Assembly (NCBI GenBank): GCA_903933395.1
Contig: CAIZKA010000344.1
Coordinates: 1-5,368, forward strand
Direction: 5' to 3'
From: an uncultured beta proteobacterium
GTDB lineage: Bacteria; Pseudomonadota; Gammaproteobacteria; Burkholderiales; Rhodocyclaceae
Length of the DNA: 5,368 nucleotides
Shown: positions 1 through 5,368 of the stretch, one piece after another
Position numbering within the stretch: position 1 is the stretch's first letter
Layout of the letters: each line of letters begins with the position of its first letter
Made by a program: the position numbers and the translations under genes
The notes under the pieces: model-generated
Told to the model about the DNA's origin: nothing
Seen by the model: only the letters and a program-made list of their open reading frames with translations
Database searches by the model: none

Positions 1-1740
1 CGCAATGCCGGCCAGCAGCGGGCTCGGGCGCAATGGCCTTTCGCCCTGCTGCCGCGCCCAGGAGAACACCACTTCGGCGGCGCTGGCGCACCACAGCCCC
101 TGCAATTCGACCGCCACAGCGGCCAGGCTGTCGGCGCGTGCCGCGGGAATTCCGGCGCGGCGCTGCAGTTCGGCGGGCAGCAGCGGATTGGGTCGCGGCG
201 CCGGCGGCCACTCGCCCTCGTTCACGCCCATCACCCACAGGCTATCAACCGCACCCGCCAGTGCATCGTCCAGGCTGCAGACCTCCACGCGCGGTGCGCT
301 GCGACGCGGGGCATGGAAGCCGCCGTCGCGGCACTGCCGGCGCAACTGGCGCAGCGCCTCGGCGCGGTCGACGCGACCGAGGATGGCGTCCAGCGACTGC
401 AGGCCGGCGACAAGTTCGCGCAGTTCCTCGACCGCCGCCGCCTCCGCAGCCAGCAAGGGGCGCTGGCCGGGCCAGCCCAGCGCAGCGAGCAGGTCGGCGA
501 AAGCCGCGGCCCAGGCCGAAGGCAACTGCCGCCGCGTCGCGGCGCGCGCGGCCGCCAGCAGCGCATCGAGCTGCGCCAGCAGTTGCGGCGCCTGCAAACC
601 TCTCGCCCGGGCGAGCAGCCGGCCGATCGCCGCGCGAAAAGCCTCGAGACCGGCCTCGGGTGGCAAACTCTCGCGCAGCCCGGCTTCGATGCGCGCGCGG
701 GCGTCGGCTTCGTCGACGTCTGCCGACCAGCCCGGACCGCAAAGCAGCACGCCGAAATCCGTCTGCGCGATGCGCCGCGGGCCGGCGTAGATCTGCAGCA
801 GGCCCAAGGCAGTGGCGACCAGCGGCTGCGCAGCCAGCGGCTCGCCGCCGACGTAGCCATGCAGGCGCTCCTGCGCCGCCCAGGCGGCGCCGACGGCATT
901 GCCCTGCAATGCATCGGCCAGCGCGGCGTCGAGCAGGCGCCGGCGCGCCGGCAGGTCGGCGACCGCGATGCGCAGGCGCAGCCTCCTGTCGCCGGCCCGG
1001 GCCAGGCGCGCCGCAGCCCAGGCCGCCGCCGCCAGGCATTCGCCTTCCGCATCGGGAAGTTCGATGGCGTTCGCGGTCGCCGGGGCTTCGTGGGAAAAAT
1101 CGACGCGAAAGAGTTCCACGCCGCGCTCTTCCAGCACCCGCAGCAGGTGGGAAATCACGGGATCGGGGACGACGAAACCGGCCAGGCCGATGCGCCCCGG
1201 AAGGCGGCCCAGACCGCGCTCGACGCAGGCGATGCGCCAGGCGAGGACCTCGTCCATGCCGCGCCAGCCGCCGTCGCGGCAAGCCGTCGTGAAGGATTCG
1301 CGCCAGCGCCCGAAGGCCAGGTATTCGCCGCTGTGCAGGGCTTCGGGTACGACGATGCCCCAGGCGCGCTGCAGGCCCGCCGCCTCCATCGCCGCCAGGG
1401 CCATGCCCTCGCGATCGAAGAGTTCGGCGGCCGCCCCGGCGTCCGCGGCGATGGCCTGCTCCCAGAGATTGCGTTCCTGCACCCGGCCGAGAAAACCGCC
1501 GGCCGCCGCATCGGGCGGAAGTTCCCCGCAGAGCAGGGCCCGCGACACCAGCGCATCGAGCCACAGCGCCGGCGTCGAGCTTTGCAGCGCATGCCACGTC
1601 ACGGCGCCGCGCGCCGCCTGCAGGTCGCCATGGGCCGTGCGCAGGCTCACCGCCAGCCGCGCCGTGGCGCACAGCACGACGGGCTCCGGCCCGCCGGGCA
1701 GGTCGGCCAGCGCCACCGGAGGCAGATCGGATCGAATCAA
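1..1740 (-). CDS. AddB-like probable DNA repair protein (N-terminal 580 residues, cut by left edge)
   Basis: The frame is open from a TTG at 1740 to base 1 without a stop, giving 580 codons; the C-terminus lies outside the window. I recognise the roughly 900-residue 'probable DNA repair protein' family related to AddB, the nuclease/inactive-helicase subunit of AddAB double-strand-break enzymes. Residues 21-34 (VVLCATARLAVSLR) and the W49...W60LDAL segment match the family's N-terminus. The strongest signature is at about 500-525: SLWVMGVNEGEWPP, then RPNPLLP. No GxGKT/S P-loop is visible, so this subunit should not hydrolyse ATP itself. The expected C-terminal PD-(D/E)XK nuclease domain is not in view. 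TTG is the only usual start codon between the in-frame TGA at 1767-1765 and the conserved N-terminus, apart from GTG at codon 9. GGGG at 1751-1748 sits 7 bases before it. The gene follows the small ORF by 4 bases, suggesting translational coupling. A UvrD/AddA-type helicase would be expected downstream, off the left edge; that is inference. Confidence 0.85.
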   Translation of the reverse strand, partial: MIRSDLPPVALADLPGGPEPVVLCATARLAVSLRTAHGDLQAARGAVTWHALQSSTPALWLDALVSRALLCGELPPDAAAGGFLGRVQERNLWEQAIAADAGAAAELFDREGMALAAMEAAGLQRAWGIVVPEALHSGEYLAFGRWRESFTTACRDGGWRGMDEVLAWRIACVERGLGRLPGRIGLAGFVVPDPVISHLLRVLEERGVELFRVDFSHEAPATANAIELPDAEGECLAAAAWAAARLARAGDRRLRLRIAVADLPARRRLLDAALADALQGNAVGAAWAAQERLHGYVGGEPLAAQPLVATALGLLQIYAGPRRIAQTDFGVLLCGPGWSADVDEADARARIEAGLRESLPPEAGLEAFRAAIGRLLARARGLQAPQLLAQLDALLAAARAATRRQLPSAWAAAFADLLAALGWPGQRPLLAAEAAAVEELRELVAGLQSLDAILGRVDRAEALRQLRRQCRDGGFHAPRRSAPRVEVCSLDDALAGAVDSLWVMGVNEGEWPPAPRPNPLLPAELQRRAGIPAARADSLAAVAVELQGLWCASAAEVVFSWARQQGERPLRPSPLLAGIA

Positions 1741-1744
1741 GGAA

Positions 1745-1834
1745 TTACCCCGCCAGCGGCAGCATCAGCGCGCCCAAGGCGCACAGGGTCGTAGTGACGA
1801 TGAACACGGCGAGATCGGCATGGTGCGCAGACAT
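1745..1834 (-). CDS. Small hydrophobic ORF of 29 residues upstream of the addB-like gene
   Basis: ATG at 1834 to TAA at 1747-1745 encodes 29 residues. After a short polar start (MSAHHAD) comes one continuous hydrophobic stretch, about residues 8-28, long enough for a single membrane helix. There is no Lys or Arg, so charge gives no topology cue. The Shine-Dalgarno sequence GGAGGA at 1846-1841 is near-perfect, 6 bases from the ATG, and is the strongest I see in the window. The TAA is followed after 4 bases by the TTG of the AddB-like gene, whose own Shine-Dalgarno GGGG overlaps the end of this ORF. It may be a true membrane microprotein or a translated leader that delivers ribosomes to the next gene. 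I do not recognise a family and assign no function. The ribosome-binding site and the packing support it; the short length argues for caution. Confidence 0.55.
   Translation of the reverse strand: MSAHHADLAVFIVTTTLCALGALMLPLAG
1748..1751 (-). promoter_or_regulatory. Ribosome-binding site supporting the TTG start at 1740
   Basis: A GGGG run, within GCGGGG, sits 7 bases before the TTG. It overlaps the last codon of the 29-residue ORF. It is a modest Shine-Dalgarno that supports TTG over the GTG at codon 9 and would be uncovered by ribosomes finishing the small ORF. Confidence 0.4.
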
Positions 1835-1840
1835 GATGTT

Positions 1841-1860
1841 TCCTCCAGGTTGATGGAGGA
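1841..1860 (-). promoter_or_regulatory. Hairpin that buries the small ORF's Shine-Dalgarno
   Basis: Read on the minus strand, TCCTCCA (1860-1854), a six-base loop TCAACC, and TGGAGGA (1847-1841) form a perfect 7-bp stem. The 3' arm is the Shine-Dalgarno of the 29-codon ORF; the 5' arm resembles the anti-Shine-Dalgarno tail of 16S rRNA. If it folds in mRNA, the ribosome-binding site would be masked. There is no following U-run, so it does not look like a terminator. It lies in the 46-base gap after the rmuC stop. The inverted repeat is seen directly; a regulatory role is inference. Confidence 0.5.
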
Positions 1861-1880
1861 CATTCTGCGGATGGCAAAGC

Positions 1881-3233
1881 TCATGGCGTGAGCCTGTCGT
1901 CTTTTTCAAGCAATTCCGGCGCCTGCACCTCGCGCGGCAGCGCCTCGACCGGGTTGAGGTCGCGGATTTCCTTGTCGTCGCCGGCCACTTTCAGGTCGCG
2001 GAACTTGCGCGCCGAGACCAGCACCCGGCGTTCCATCGACGCCACCGATTCGTTGTAGGCGTTGACCGCCTCGCCGAGGTTCTTGCCGACGCGGCCCCAA
2101 TGCTCGGCCACGGTGGCGATGCGGTCGTAGAGCTCGCGCCCGAGCTGGCTGATGCGCTCGGCGTTTTCGGTCAGGGCCTGCTGCGTCCAGCCGTAGGCCA
2201 CGGCGCGCAGCAGCGCGATCAGCGTGGTCGGCGTGGCGAGGATGACGCGCGCATCGACGCCGGCTTCGATCAGCGAAGGATCCGCTTCCAGCGCGGCCGA
2301 GTAGAACATCTCGCCGGGCAGGAACAGCACGACGAAATCCGGCGAGGGCTGGAACTGCTCCCAGTAGGCTTTCTGCCCGAGCTTCTTCAGATGGTCGCGC
2401 ACCTGCCGGGCGTGGTCGGCCAGCTTGCGCTTCTTTTCTTCCTCGTCGGTGGCTTCCAGCGCGTCGAGGTAGGCGGCCAGCGGCGCCTTGGCATCGACCA
2501 CGATGTTCTTGCCGCCGGGCAGCTTGACGATCATGTCGGGACGCAAGCGGCCTTCCTCGGTGTTGGTGCTTTCCTGCTCGAAGAAATCGCAGTGGTCGAG
2601 CATGCCGGCCATCTCGACCACGCGCTTGAGCTGCATTTCCCCCCAGCGCCCGCGCGTCTGCGGCGCGCGCAGCGCCTTGACCAGATTGCCGGTCTCCTGG
2701 CGCAAAACACCCTGCGCCTCGGCCATGGCGCGTACCTGCTCGGTCAGCGTGGCGTAGGCGTCGATGCGCGATTTTTCGATGCCCTGGATCTGCAGCTCGA
2801 ATTTTTCCAGTGAGGTTTTCACCGGCGCCACCAGTTCGCCGATGGCGAGCTGACGCTTGTCGAGGTCGGTGCGGGCTGAAGCGAGCGCCGCCGCCTGCTG
2901 CGACTCGAGCGTGGCGCGGGCGAGTTCGAGGAAGGACTGGTTGTTCTTCGCCAGCGCATCGGCCGAAATCACCTTGAAGGCATCGGCGAAGCTGTCGCGT
3001 GCGGCTTCCAGCGTAGCCTGGCGCTCGGCGAACAGCGCCTGGTCCTTTTCCAATTCCGTGGCGAGCTGCGCGCAGCGTACCGCCAGCGCCGACTCCTGTG
3101 CGCGCAAGTTCGCCAGTTCGCTCTCCCGCTGGGTCAATTGCATGCGGGCTTCACGCATTCGGCCCGTGAAGACGAAGGCCACCAGCCCGCCGCCCAGCAC
3201 CAGCCCGACCACCAGTGCAATGCTCATTTCCAT
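1881..3233 (-). CDS. rmuC: RmuC family DNA recombination protein
   Basis: The gene encodes 450 residues, close to E. coli RmuC (about 475). Residues 4-24 form one N-terminal membrane helix, followed by R/K/E-rich sequence consistent with inside orientation. Residues 25-150 are Ala/Glu/Gln-rich and look like a long coiled coil. The conserved RmuC domain runs from about 155 to 415, with RGRWGEMQLKRVVEMAGM (194-211), VDAKAPLAAYL (246-256), SPDFVVLFLPGEMFYSAALE (297-316) and ILATPTTLIALLRAVAYGW (331-349). E. coli RmuC was identified as limiting rearrangements at inverted repeats and is regarded as a nuclease-like recombination factor; its biochemical activity is not well settled. ATG at 3233 was chosen; a second ATG two codons later (3227) is equally possible, since only a weak GAGG/AGGG precedes the first. 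The next gene is the 29-codon ORF 46 bases downstream, leading into another DNA-recombination gene. hslR ends 66 bases upstream. Confidence 0.95.
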   Translation of the reverse strand: MEMSIALVVGLVLGGGLVAFVFTGRMREARMQLTQRESELANLRAQESALAVRCAQLATELEKDQALFAERQATLEAARDSFADAFKVISADALAKNNQSFLELARATLESQQAAALASARTDLDKRQLAIGELVAPVKTSLEKFELQIQGIEKSRIDAYATLTEQVRAMAEAQGVLRQETGNLVKALRAPQTRGRWGEMQLKRVVEMAGMLDHCDFFEQESTNTEEGRLRPDMIVKLPGGKNIVVDAKAPLAAYLDALEATDEEEKKRKLADHARQVRDHLKKLGQKAYWEQFQPSPDFVVLFLPGEMFYSAALEADPSLIEAGVDARVILATPTTLIALLRAVAYGWTQQALTENAERISQLGRELYDRIATVAEHWGRVGKNLGEAVNAYNESVASMERRVLVSARKFRDLKVAGDDKEIRDLNPVEALPREVQAPELLEKDDRLTP

Positions 3234-3274
3234 GTGCTGCCCTGCCTCAATTCACCAAGTGCCGAGAGTATCAC

Positions 3275-3302
3275 TGAGGACAGGCTCACCAGACGATCCT
3301 CA
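3275..3302 (-). other. Weak inverted repeat between hslR and rmuC
   Basis: TGAGGA and TCCTCA form a 6-bp inverted repeat separated by 16 bases, starting in the hslR stop codon. There is no U-run. The long loop makes it a poor terminator; it is recorded as the only structure seen in the 66-base gap (3234-3299). Confidence 0.2.
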
Positions 3303-3689
3303 CTCATTGAAGCCGCGAATCAGGCGGCCGGCCTTCTTGGTCGGCCGGCCCTTCAGGCCGGCGCCGGGCATTGGCGCCAGGCGGCGGATTTCCTCCAGTT
3401 GCAGGCGCCGCGCCGCACTTTCGGCGGTCTCCTCGTAAAGCAGGCGGGCTTCGGGCGCCGGACGGCGCTGGGCGTTCACTCCGCGCACAATCACCGTCCA
3501 GCGCAATTCGCCGGCGGATATTTCCAGTTCGTCGCCGGGTCTCAGTTCGCGCGCCGGTTTGACCTGCTGCCCGTTCCACTTGACGCGGCCGCCATCGACC
3601 GCGGCGGCCGCCAGGCTGCGCGTCTTGAAGAAGCGCGCCGCCCAAAGCCACTTGTCGATGCGCTGCCGCTTCTCACCGGCGTCGCTCAT
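3300..3689 (-). CDS. hslR: Heat shock protein 15 (S4-domain RNA-binding protein)
   Basis: The gene encodes 129 residues, near E. coli Hsp15 (133). Residues 8-70 form the S4 RNA-binding fold: RQRIDKWLWAARFFKTRSLA, then VDGGRVKWNGQQVKPARELRPGDELEI. The basic tail with GRPTKKAGRLIRGF (114-127) is the characteristic Hsp15 C-terminus and separates it from S4-containing RluB/RsuA enzymes and short YaaA-type S4 proteins. In E. coli, Hsp15 binds free 50S subunits that still carry a blocked nascent chain and helps recycle them after heat stress; it acts in the cytoplasm. The ATG at 3689 is preceded only by weak purine runs (CCGGA, CGGG). The gene starts 35 bases after the maoC-like stop, so it is probably co-transcribed with it. 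I see no convincing heat-shock (sigma-32) promoter in that short gap. Confidence 0.95.
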   Translation of the reverse strand: MSDAGEKRQRIDKWLWAARFFKTRSLAAAAVDGGRVKWNGQQVKPARELRPGDELEISAGELRWTVIVRGVNAQRRPAPEARLLYEETAESAARRLQLEEIRRLAPMPGAGLKGRPTKKAGRLIRGFNE

Positions 3690-3724
3690 GCAAGCCCGAA
3701 TCCGGAGGACAAGCCGTCAGGCAA

Positions 3725-4174
3725 TTAGGTTCCCGCCGCTTCGCGCTTGCGACGCGAAGTCGCCAGCACCGTCGCCTCGCCGTCGATGACCACCTTGTCG
3801 AGCACGGTGCAGACGGTGTCGAGCACCACGCGCGACTTTTCGATGATGACTTCCTTGACCGTGACCCTGGCGTGCACGGTGTCGCCGATGCGCACCGGGG
3901 CGCGAAAGCGCAGCGACTGGCTCAGGTAAATCACGCCGGGCCCCGGCAACTGGTTGCCGAGGACCGAGGAAAGCAGGCTGGCACTCAGCATGCCGTGGGC
4001 GATGCGGCCGCCGAACGGCGTCGTCCGCGCATATTCCTCGTCCATATGCACCGCGTTGAAGTCGGTGGACACGCCGGCGAAGAGGACGATGTCCGCATCG
4101 GTTATGGTCTTGGTGGTCTCGGCGCTCATGCCGATAGCAAGGTCTTCTACATCGTAGCCGTTGCGGGGATTCAT
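3725..4174 (-). CDS. MaoC-like (R)-specific enoyl-CoA hydratase
   Basis: The gene encodes 149 residues, a single hot-dog domain as in PhaJ-type hydratases (about 135-160). The hydratase-2 signature is clear at 31-45: FAGVSTDFNAVHMD, with the catalytic pair Asp38 and His43 and a conserved Asn40. It is followed by FGGRIAHGMLSASLLSSVLG (54-73), the family's second conserved segment. Such enzymes hydrate trans-2-enoyl-CoA to (R)-3-hydroxyacyl-CoA, which can feed polyhydroxyalkanoate synthesis; without a neighbouring PHA gene, other acyl-CoA routes remain possible, so I give no phaJ symbol. The start at 4174 is set by AAAGGA 5 bases upstream. An in-frame ATG at 4246 would add 24 residues that do not resemble the family and would run over this ribosome-binding site. 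The tail after 140 is basic (SRRKREAAGT). Confidence 0.9.
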   Translation of the reverse strand: MNPRNGYDVEDLAIGMSAETTKTITDADIVLFAGVSTDFNAVHMDEEYARTTPFGGRIAHGMLSASLLSSVLGNQLPGPGVIYLSQSLRFRAPVRIGDTVHARVTVKEVIIEKSRVVLDTVCTVLDKVVIDGEATVLATSRRKREAAGT

Positions 4175-4179
4175 TGAAG

Positions 4180-4185
4180 TCCTTT
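4180..4185 (-). promoter_or_regulatory. Ribosome-binding site setting the hydratase start
   Basis: AAAGGA lies 5 bases before the ATG at 4174 on the minus strand. It is the reason for choosing this start over the in-frame ATG at 4246. Confidence 0.7.
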
Positions 4186-4238
4186 GGAATAATTGGCGGT
4201 TCGGGTAATGGCAGGGGATCAAGGGTCCGGCGCTGCTT

Positions 4239-4252
4239 GCCGGCAACCCGGC
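4239..4252 (-). other. Short GC hairpin directly after the CZB gene stop
   Basis: On the minus strand GCCGG, a four-base loop GTTG, and CCGGC form a perfect 5-bp stem starting at the base after the TGA (4255-4253). An alternative pairing of CCGGC with GCCGG a few bases further is possible. There is no U-run, so a classical intrinsic terminator is unlikely. It may protect a 3' end or dampen read-through to the hydratase gene 64 bases on. The inverted repeat is visible; function is inference. Confidence 0.3.
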
Positions 4253-4618
4253 TCAAGCGACCTGTTGCAGCTCCGCCTTGAGCTGGAGCAGCAAGTTCTC
4301 GATCTCGGCCGATAGGGCGAGATAGGCGACGATGGCCGGATCGGTCATGACAAGAATCCTGCCTTGTCTGATCTCGTCCGCGATAGCCTTGGACTGGCGG
4401 TGGAATTCCTCATGGACCGGCAGGAGTTTGCCGGTCGCCGGCGAACCCGCCAGTTCGCCGGCGTTGCCTGCCAGCCATTGGCCCAGGCTGCATTGCGCGG
4501 CGTCGCCGATGGGCACGGTATCGTAGTCCTTGCCCTGAACGCTGCCGAGCGCGAGGTGGAATTTCATTTTCCATGCCCGGTGCATGGTCAGGGCATTGTC
4601 AAAATCGAAAGCTTGCAT
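4253..4618 (-). CDS. Stand-alone CZB (chemoreceptor zinc-binding) domain protein
   Basis: The gene encodes 121 residues and is essentially one CZB domain. The three-His/one-Cys zinc set is complete: His13 in LTMHRAW (10-16), Cys43 in CSLGQWL (43-49), and His69/His73 in VHEEFH (68-73). The rest is predicted helical, ending in a Leu-rich helix (101-119). There is no signal peptide or membrane segment, so it should be cytoplasmic. In known proteins CZB sits on chemoreceptors or diguanylate cyclases (for example DgcZ, TlpD), where zinc occupancy or oxidation of the Cys controls output. Here no output domain is attached, so it would have to act in trans or bind metal. The start at 4618 has GAGG 8 bases upstream. 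It begins 89 bases after feoB and ends 78 before the hydratase. The domain call is firm; the biological role is unknown. Confidence 0.85.
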   Translation of the reverse strand: MQAFDFDNALTMHRAWKMKFHLALGSVQGKDYDTVPIGDAAQCSLGQWLAGNAGELAGSPATGKLLPVHEEFHRQSKAIADEIRQGRILVMTDPAIVAYLALSAEIENLLLQLKAELQQVA

Positions 4619-4675
4619 TGCCGTGCCTCGCTCGCGTCAGAAAGGGAAATTCTACCCCCTCGCGGCGCGAAATAT

Positions 4676-4704
4676 CCGTTGCGAACGGGCGGCGCTCCCG
4701 CCGC
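4676..4704 (-). terminator. Two abutting hairpins just after feoB
   Basis: Three bases past the feoB stop, GCGGCG / loop GGAG / CGCCGC (4704-4689) forms a perfect 6-bp stem. It is immediately followed by CCGTT / loop CGC / AACGG (4688-4676), a perfect 5-bp stem. Neither is followed by a clear U-run, only ATATTTC. This could be a weak or factor-assisted terminator, or an mRNA-stabilising 3' end separating feoB levels from the CZB gene. The structure is seen; the role is inference. Confidence 0.35.
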
Positions 4705-4707
4705 ACG

Positions 4708-5368
4708 TCAGGCGCCCAGCATGTGCATTCCGACGGCGCTTAGCCGCACTGCGCCGGCGAGCAGCAGGGCGACGCATACAGACAGCGCCACCGAGAACCA
4801 GGCATCGCGGCGGCCGACCGTGCGCAGCATCACGGCGAAGGTGGAGATGCAGGGAATGTAGAAGCTGAGGAACACCAGCAGGGTGATCATCTGCATCGGG
4901 TCAAGCAGGCGGTCGATTTCCTGGGTGCCCAGCGCCTGGTAGATCATCACCAGCGAAAGCTCCTTGCGCAGCACGCCGAACAGGATGGGCACGCCCAGCG
5001 CCAGCGGCAGACCCAGCCACCAGACCGTGACCGGCGTCAGCAGGGTATTCACGACGACATCGGCGCCGACATGGGCGAGCAATGCCAGCACCACGCTGCC
5101 GCCCACCAGGAGCGGCGTGACGATGGTCAGGATGTCGCTGGTGCGCGCCCAGGTTTCGGCCAGCAAGGGGCGCCAGGCCGGCAAGGCGTAGGCGGGAATT
5201 TCCGGCACCTGGCCGGGTCCCAACTCGCGCTTGCGGCGCGACAGCAGGCGGCCCATGACGGCGATCAGCACCAGGGTCAGGACGAACATGCCGAACACCC
5301 CGCCCACGCCGAGATATTTGCCGGCGACCGCGAGGATGATCGCGGAGCGCGCCGAACAGGGGACGAAG
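4708..5368 (-). CDS. feoB: Ferrous iron transporter FeoB, C-terminal part (5' end beyond right edge)
   Basis: The frame enters from the right edge (first whole codon at 5367) and stops with TGA at 4710-4708, giving 219 residues of the membrane domain. It opens with VPCSARSAI, the Cys-containing first Gate motif, and later has FYIPCISTFAVM, the second Gate-type Cys motif. Between them lies LFGVLRKELSLVM, typical of FeoB. Several hydrophobic segments are visible: after the first motif (AIILAVAG, GMFVLTLVLIAVMG), at ILTIVTPLLVGGSVVLALLAHV, at WWLGLPLALGVPILFGVL, at MITLLVFLSFYIPCISTFAV, and a last helix WFSVALSVCVALLLAGAV. FeoB imports Fe2+ across the inner membrane; its N-terminal G-protein domain and any feoA would lie off the window. 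An in-frame ATG at 5307 is internal, not a start. The C-terminus looks complete. Confidence 0.95.
   Translation of the reverse strand, partial: FVPCSARSAIILAVAGKYLGVGGVFGMFVLTLVLIAVMGRLLSRRKRELGPGQVPEIPAYALPAWRPLLAETWARTSDILTIVTPLLVGGSVVLALLAHVGADVVVNTLLTPVTVWWLGLPLALGVPILFGVLRKELSLVMIYQALGTQEIDRLLDPMQMITLLVFLSFYIPCISTFAVMLRTVGRRDAWFSVALSVCVALLLAGAVRLSAVGMHMLGA

Noticed and set aside
5..1794. Long plus-strand open frames (for example 33-1292 and 313-1794) and minus-strand out-of-frame ones (231-1052, 245-1672)
   Set aside because: They are Arg/Ala/Pro-rich or low-complexity translations opposite or out of frame with the AddB-like gene, which has recognisable family motifs. GC-rich DNA rarely has stops in such frames.
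2100..2813. Plus-strand open frame of 237 codons opposite rmuC
   Set aside because: It is His/Gly/Leu-rich with no recognisable motif and is antisense to the well-conserved RmuC domain.
3690..3724. Heat-shock (sigma-32) promoter before hslR
   Set aside because: No matching -35/-10 pair could be seen in the 35-base gap; a promoter inside the upstream gene cannot be excluded by eye.
3934..3948. GC palindrome around GCCGGGCCCCGGC
   Set aside because: It lies inside the hydratase coding region and is explained by Pro/Gly codons (LPGPGV).
3717..4256. Minus-strand 179-codon frame overlapping the hydratase gene
   Set aside because: It is Arg/His-rich and out of frame with the MaoC signature, so it is a shadow.
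4646..4660. TAGAAT on the minus strand as a -10 box for the CZB gene
   Set aside because: The hexamer is decent, but I find no acceptable -35 at 16-18 bases upstream.
4364..4861. Plus-strand frame spanning the CZB gene, the gap and the feoB end
   Set aside because: It crosses two genes that are clearly coded on the other strand and has no family features.

Overview
The window is GC-rich, and every gene I can support lies on the minus strand, so transcription runs from the right edge to the left. The gene content points to a betaproteobacterium, possibly of the Rhodocyclales. The clues are an hslR/Hsp15 gene, a PhaJ-like MaoC hydratase, rmuC, and an AddB-like 'probable DNA repair protein' of a type I associate with beta- and gammaproteobacteria. 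The taxonomic placement is inference from gene content and base composition.

In transcription order the layout is as follows. (1) 5368-4708 is the C-terminal part of the ferrous iron transporter FeoB, cut by the right edge. (2) 4704-4676 holds two abutting GC-rich hairpins just after the feoB stop. (3) 4618-4253 is a small stand-alone CZB (chemoreceptor zinc-binding) domain protein. (4) 4252-4239 is a short hairpin directly after its stop. (5) 4174-3725 is a MaoC/(R)-specific enoyl-CoA hydratase. (6) 3689-3300 is Hsp15 (hslR). (7) 3233-1881 is RmuC. (8) 1834-1745 is an unannotated-looking 29-codon hydrophobic small ORF with a very strong Shine-Dalgarno sequence inside a perfect hairpin. (9) 1740 to the left edge is the first 580 codons of the AddB-like protein, most likely starting at TTG. 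Gaps are short (4 to 89 bases), so much of the window could be co-transcribed, although the functions are mixed. No intergenic stretch exceeds 100 bases.

The genes form three loose functional groups. feoB and the CZB protein may both concern metal or redox handling. The hydratase probably feeds acyl-CoA/polyhydroxyalkanoate metabolism, and hslR is a heat-shock ribosome-rescue gene. rmuC, the small ORF and the addB-like gene form a DNA-recombination group. The most noteworthy region is 1741-1860, where an anti-Shine-Dalgarno-like arm, a small membrane-peptide ORF and a TTG-started nuclease-family gene are stacked within about 120 bases. I saw no tRNA, rRNA, CRISPR array, insertion sequence or other mobile element.
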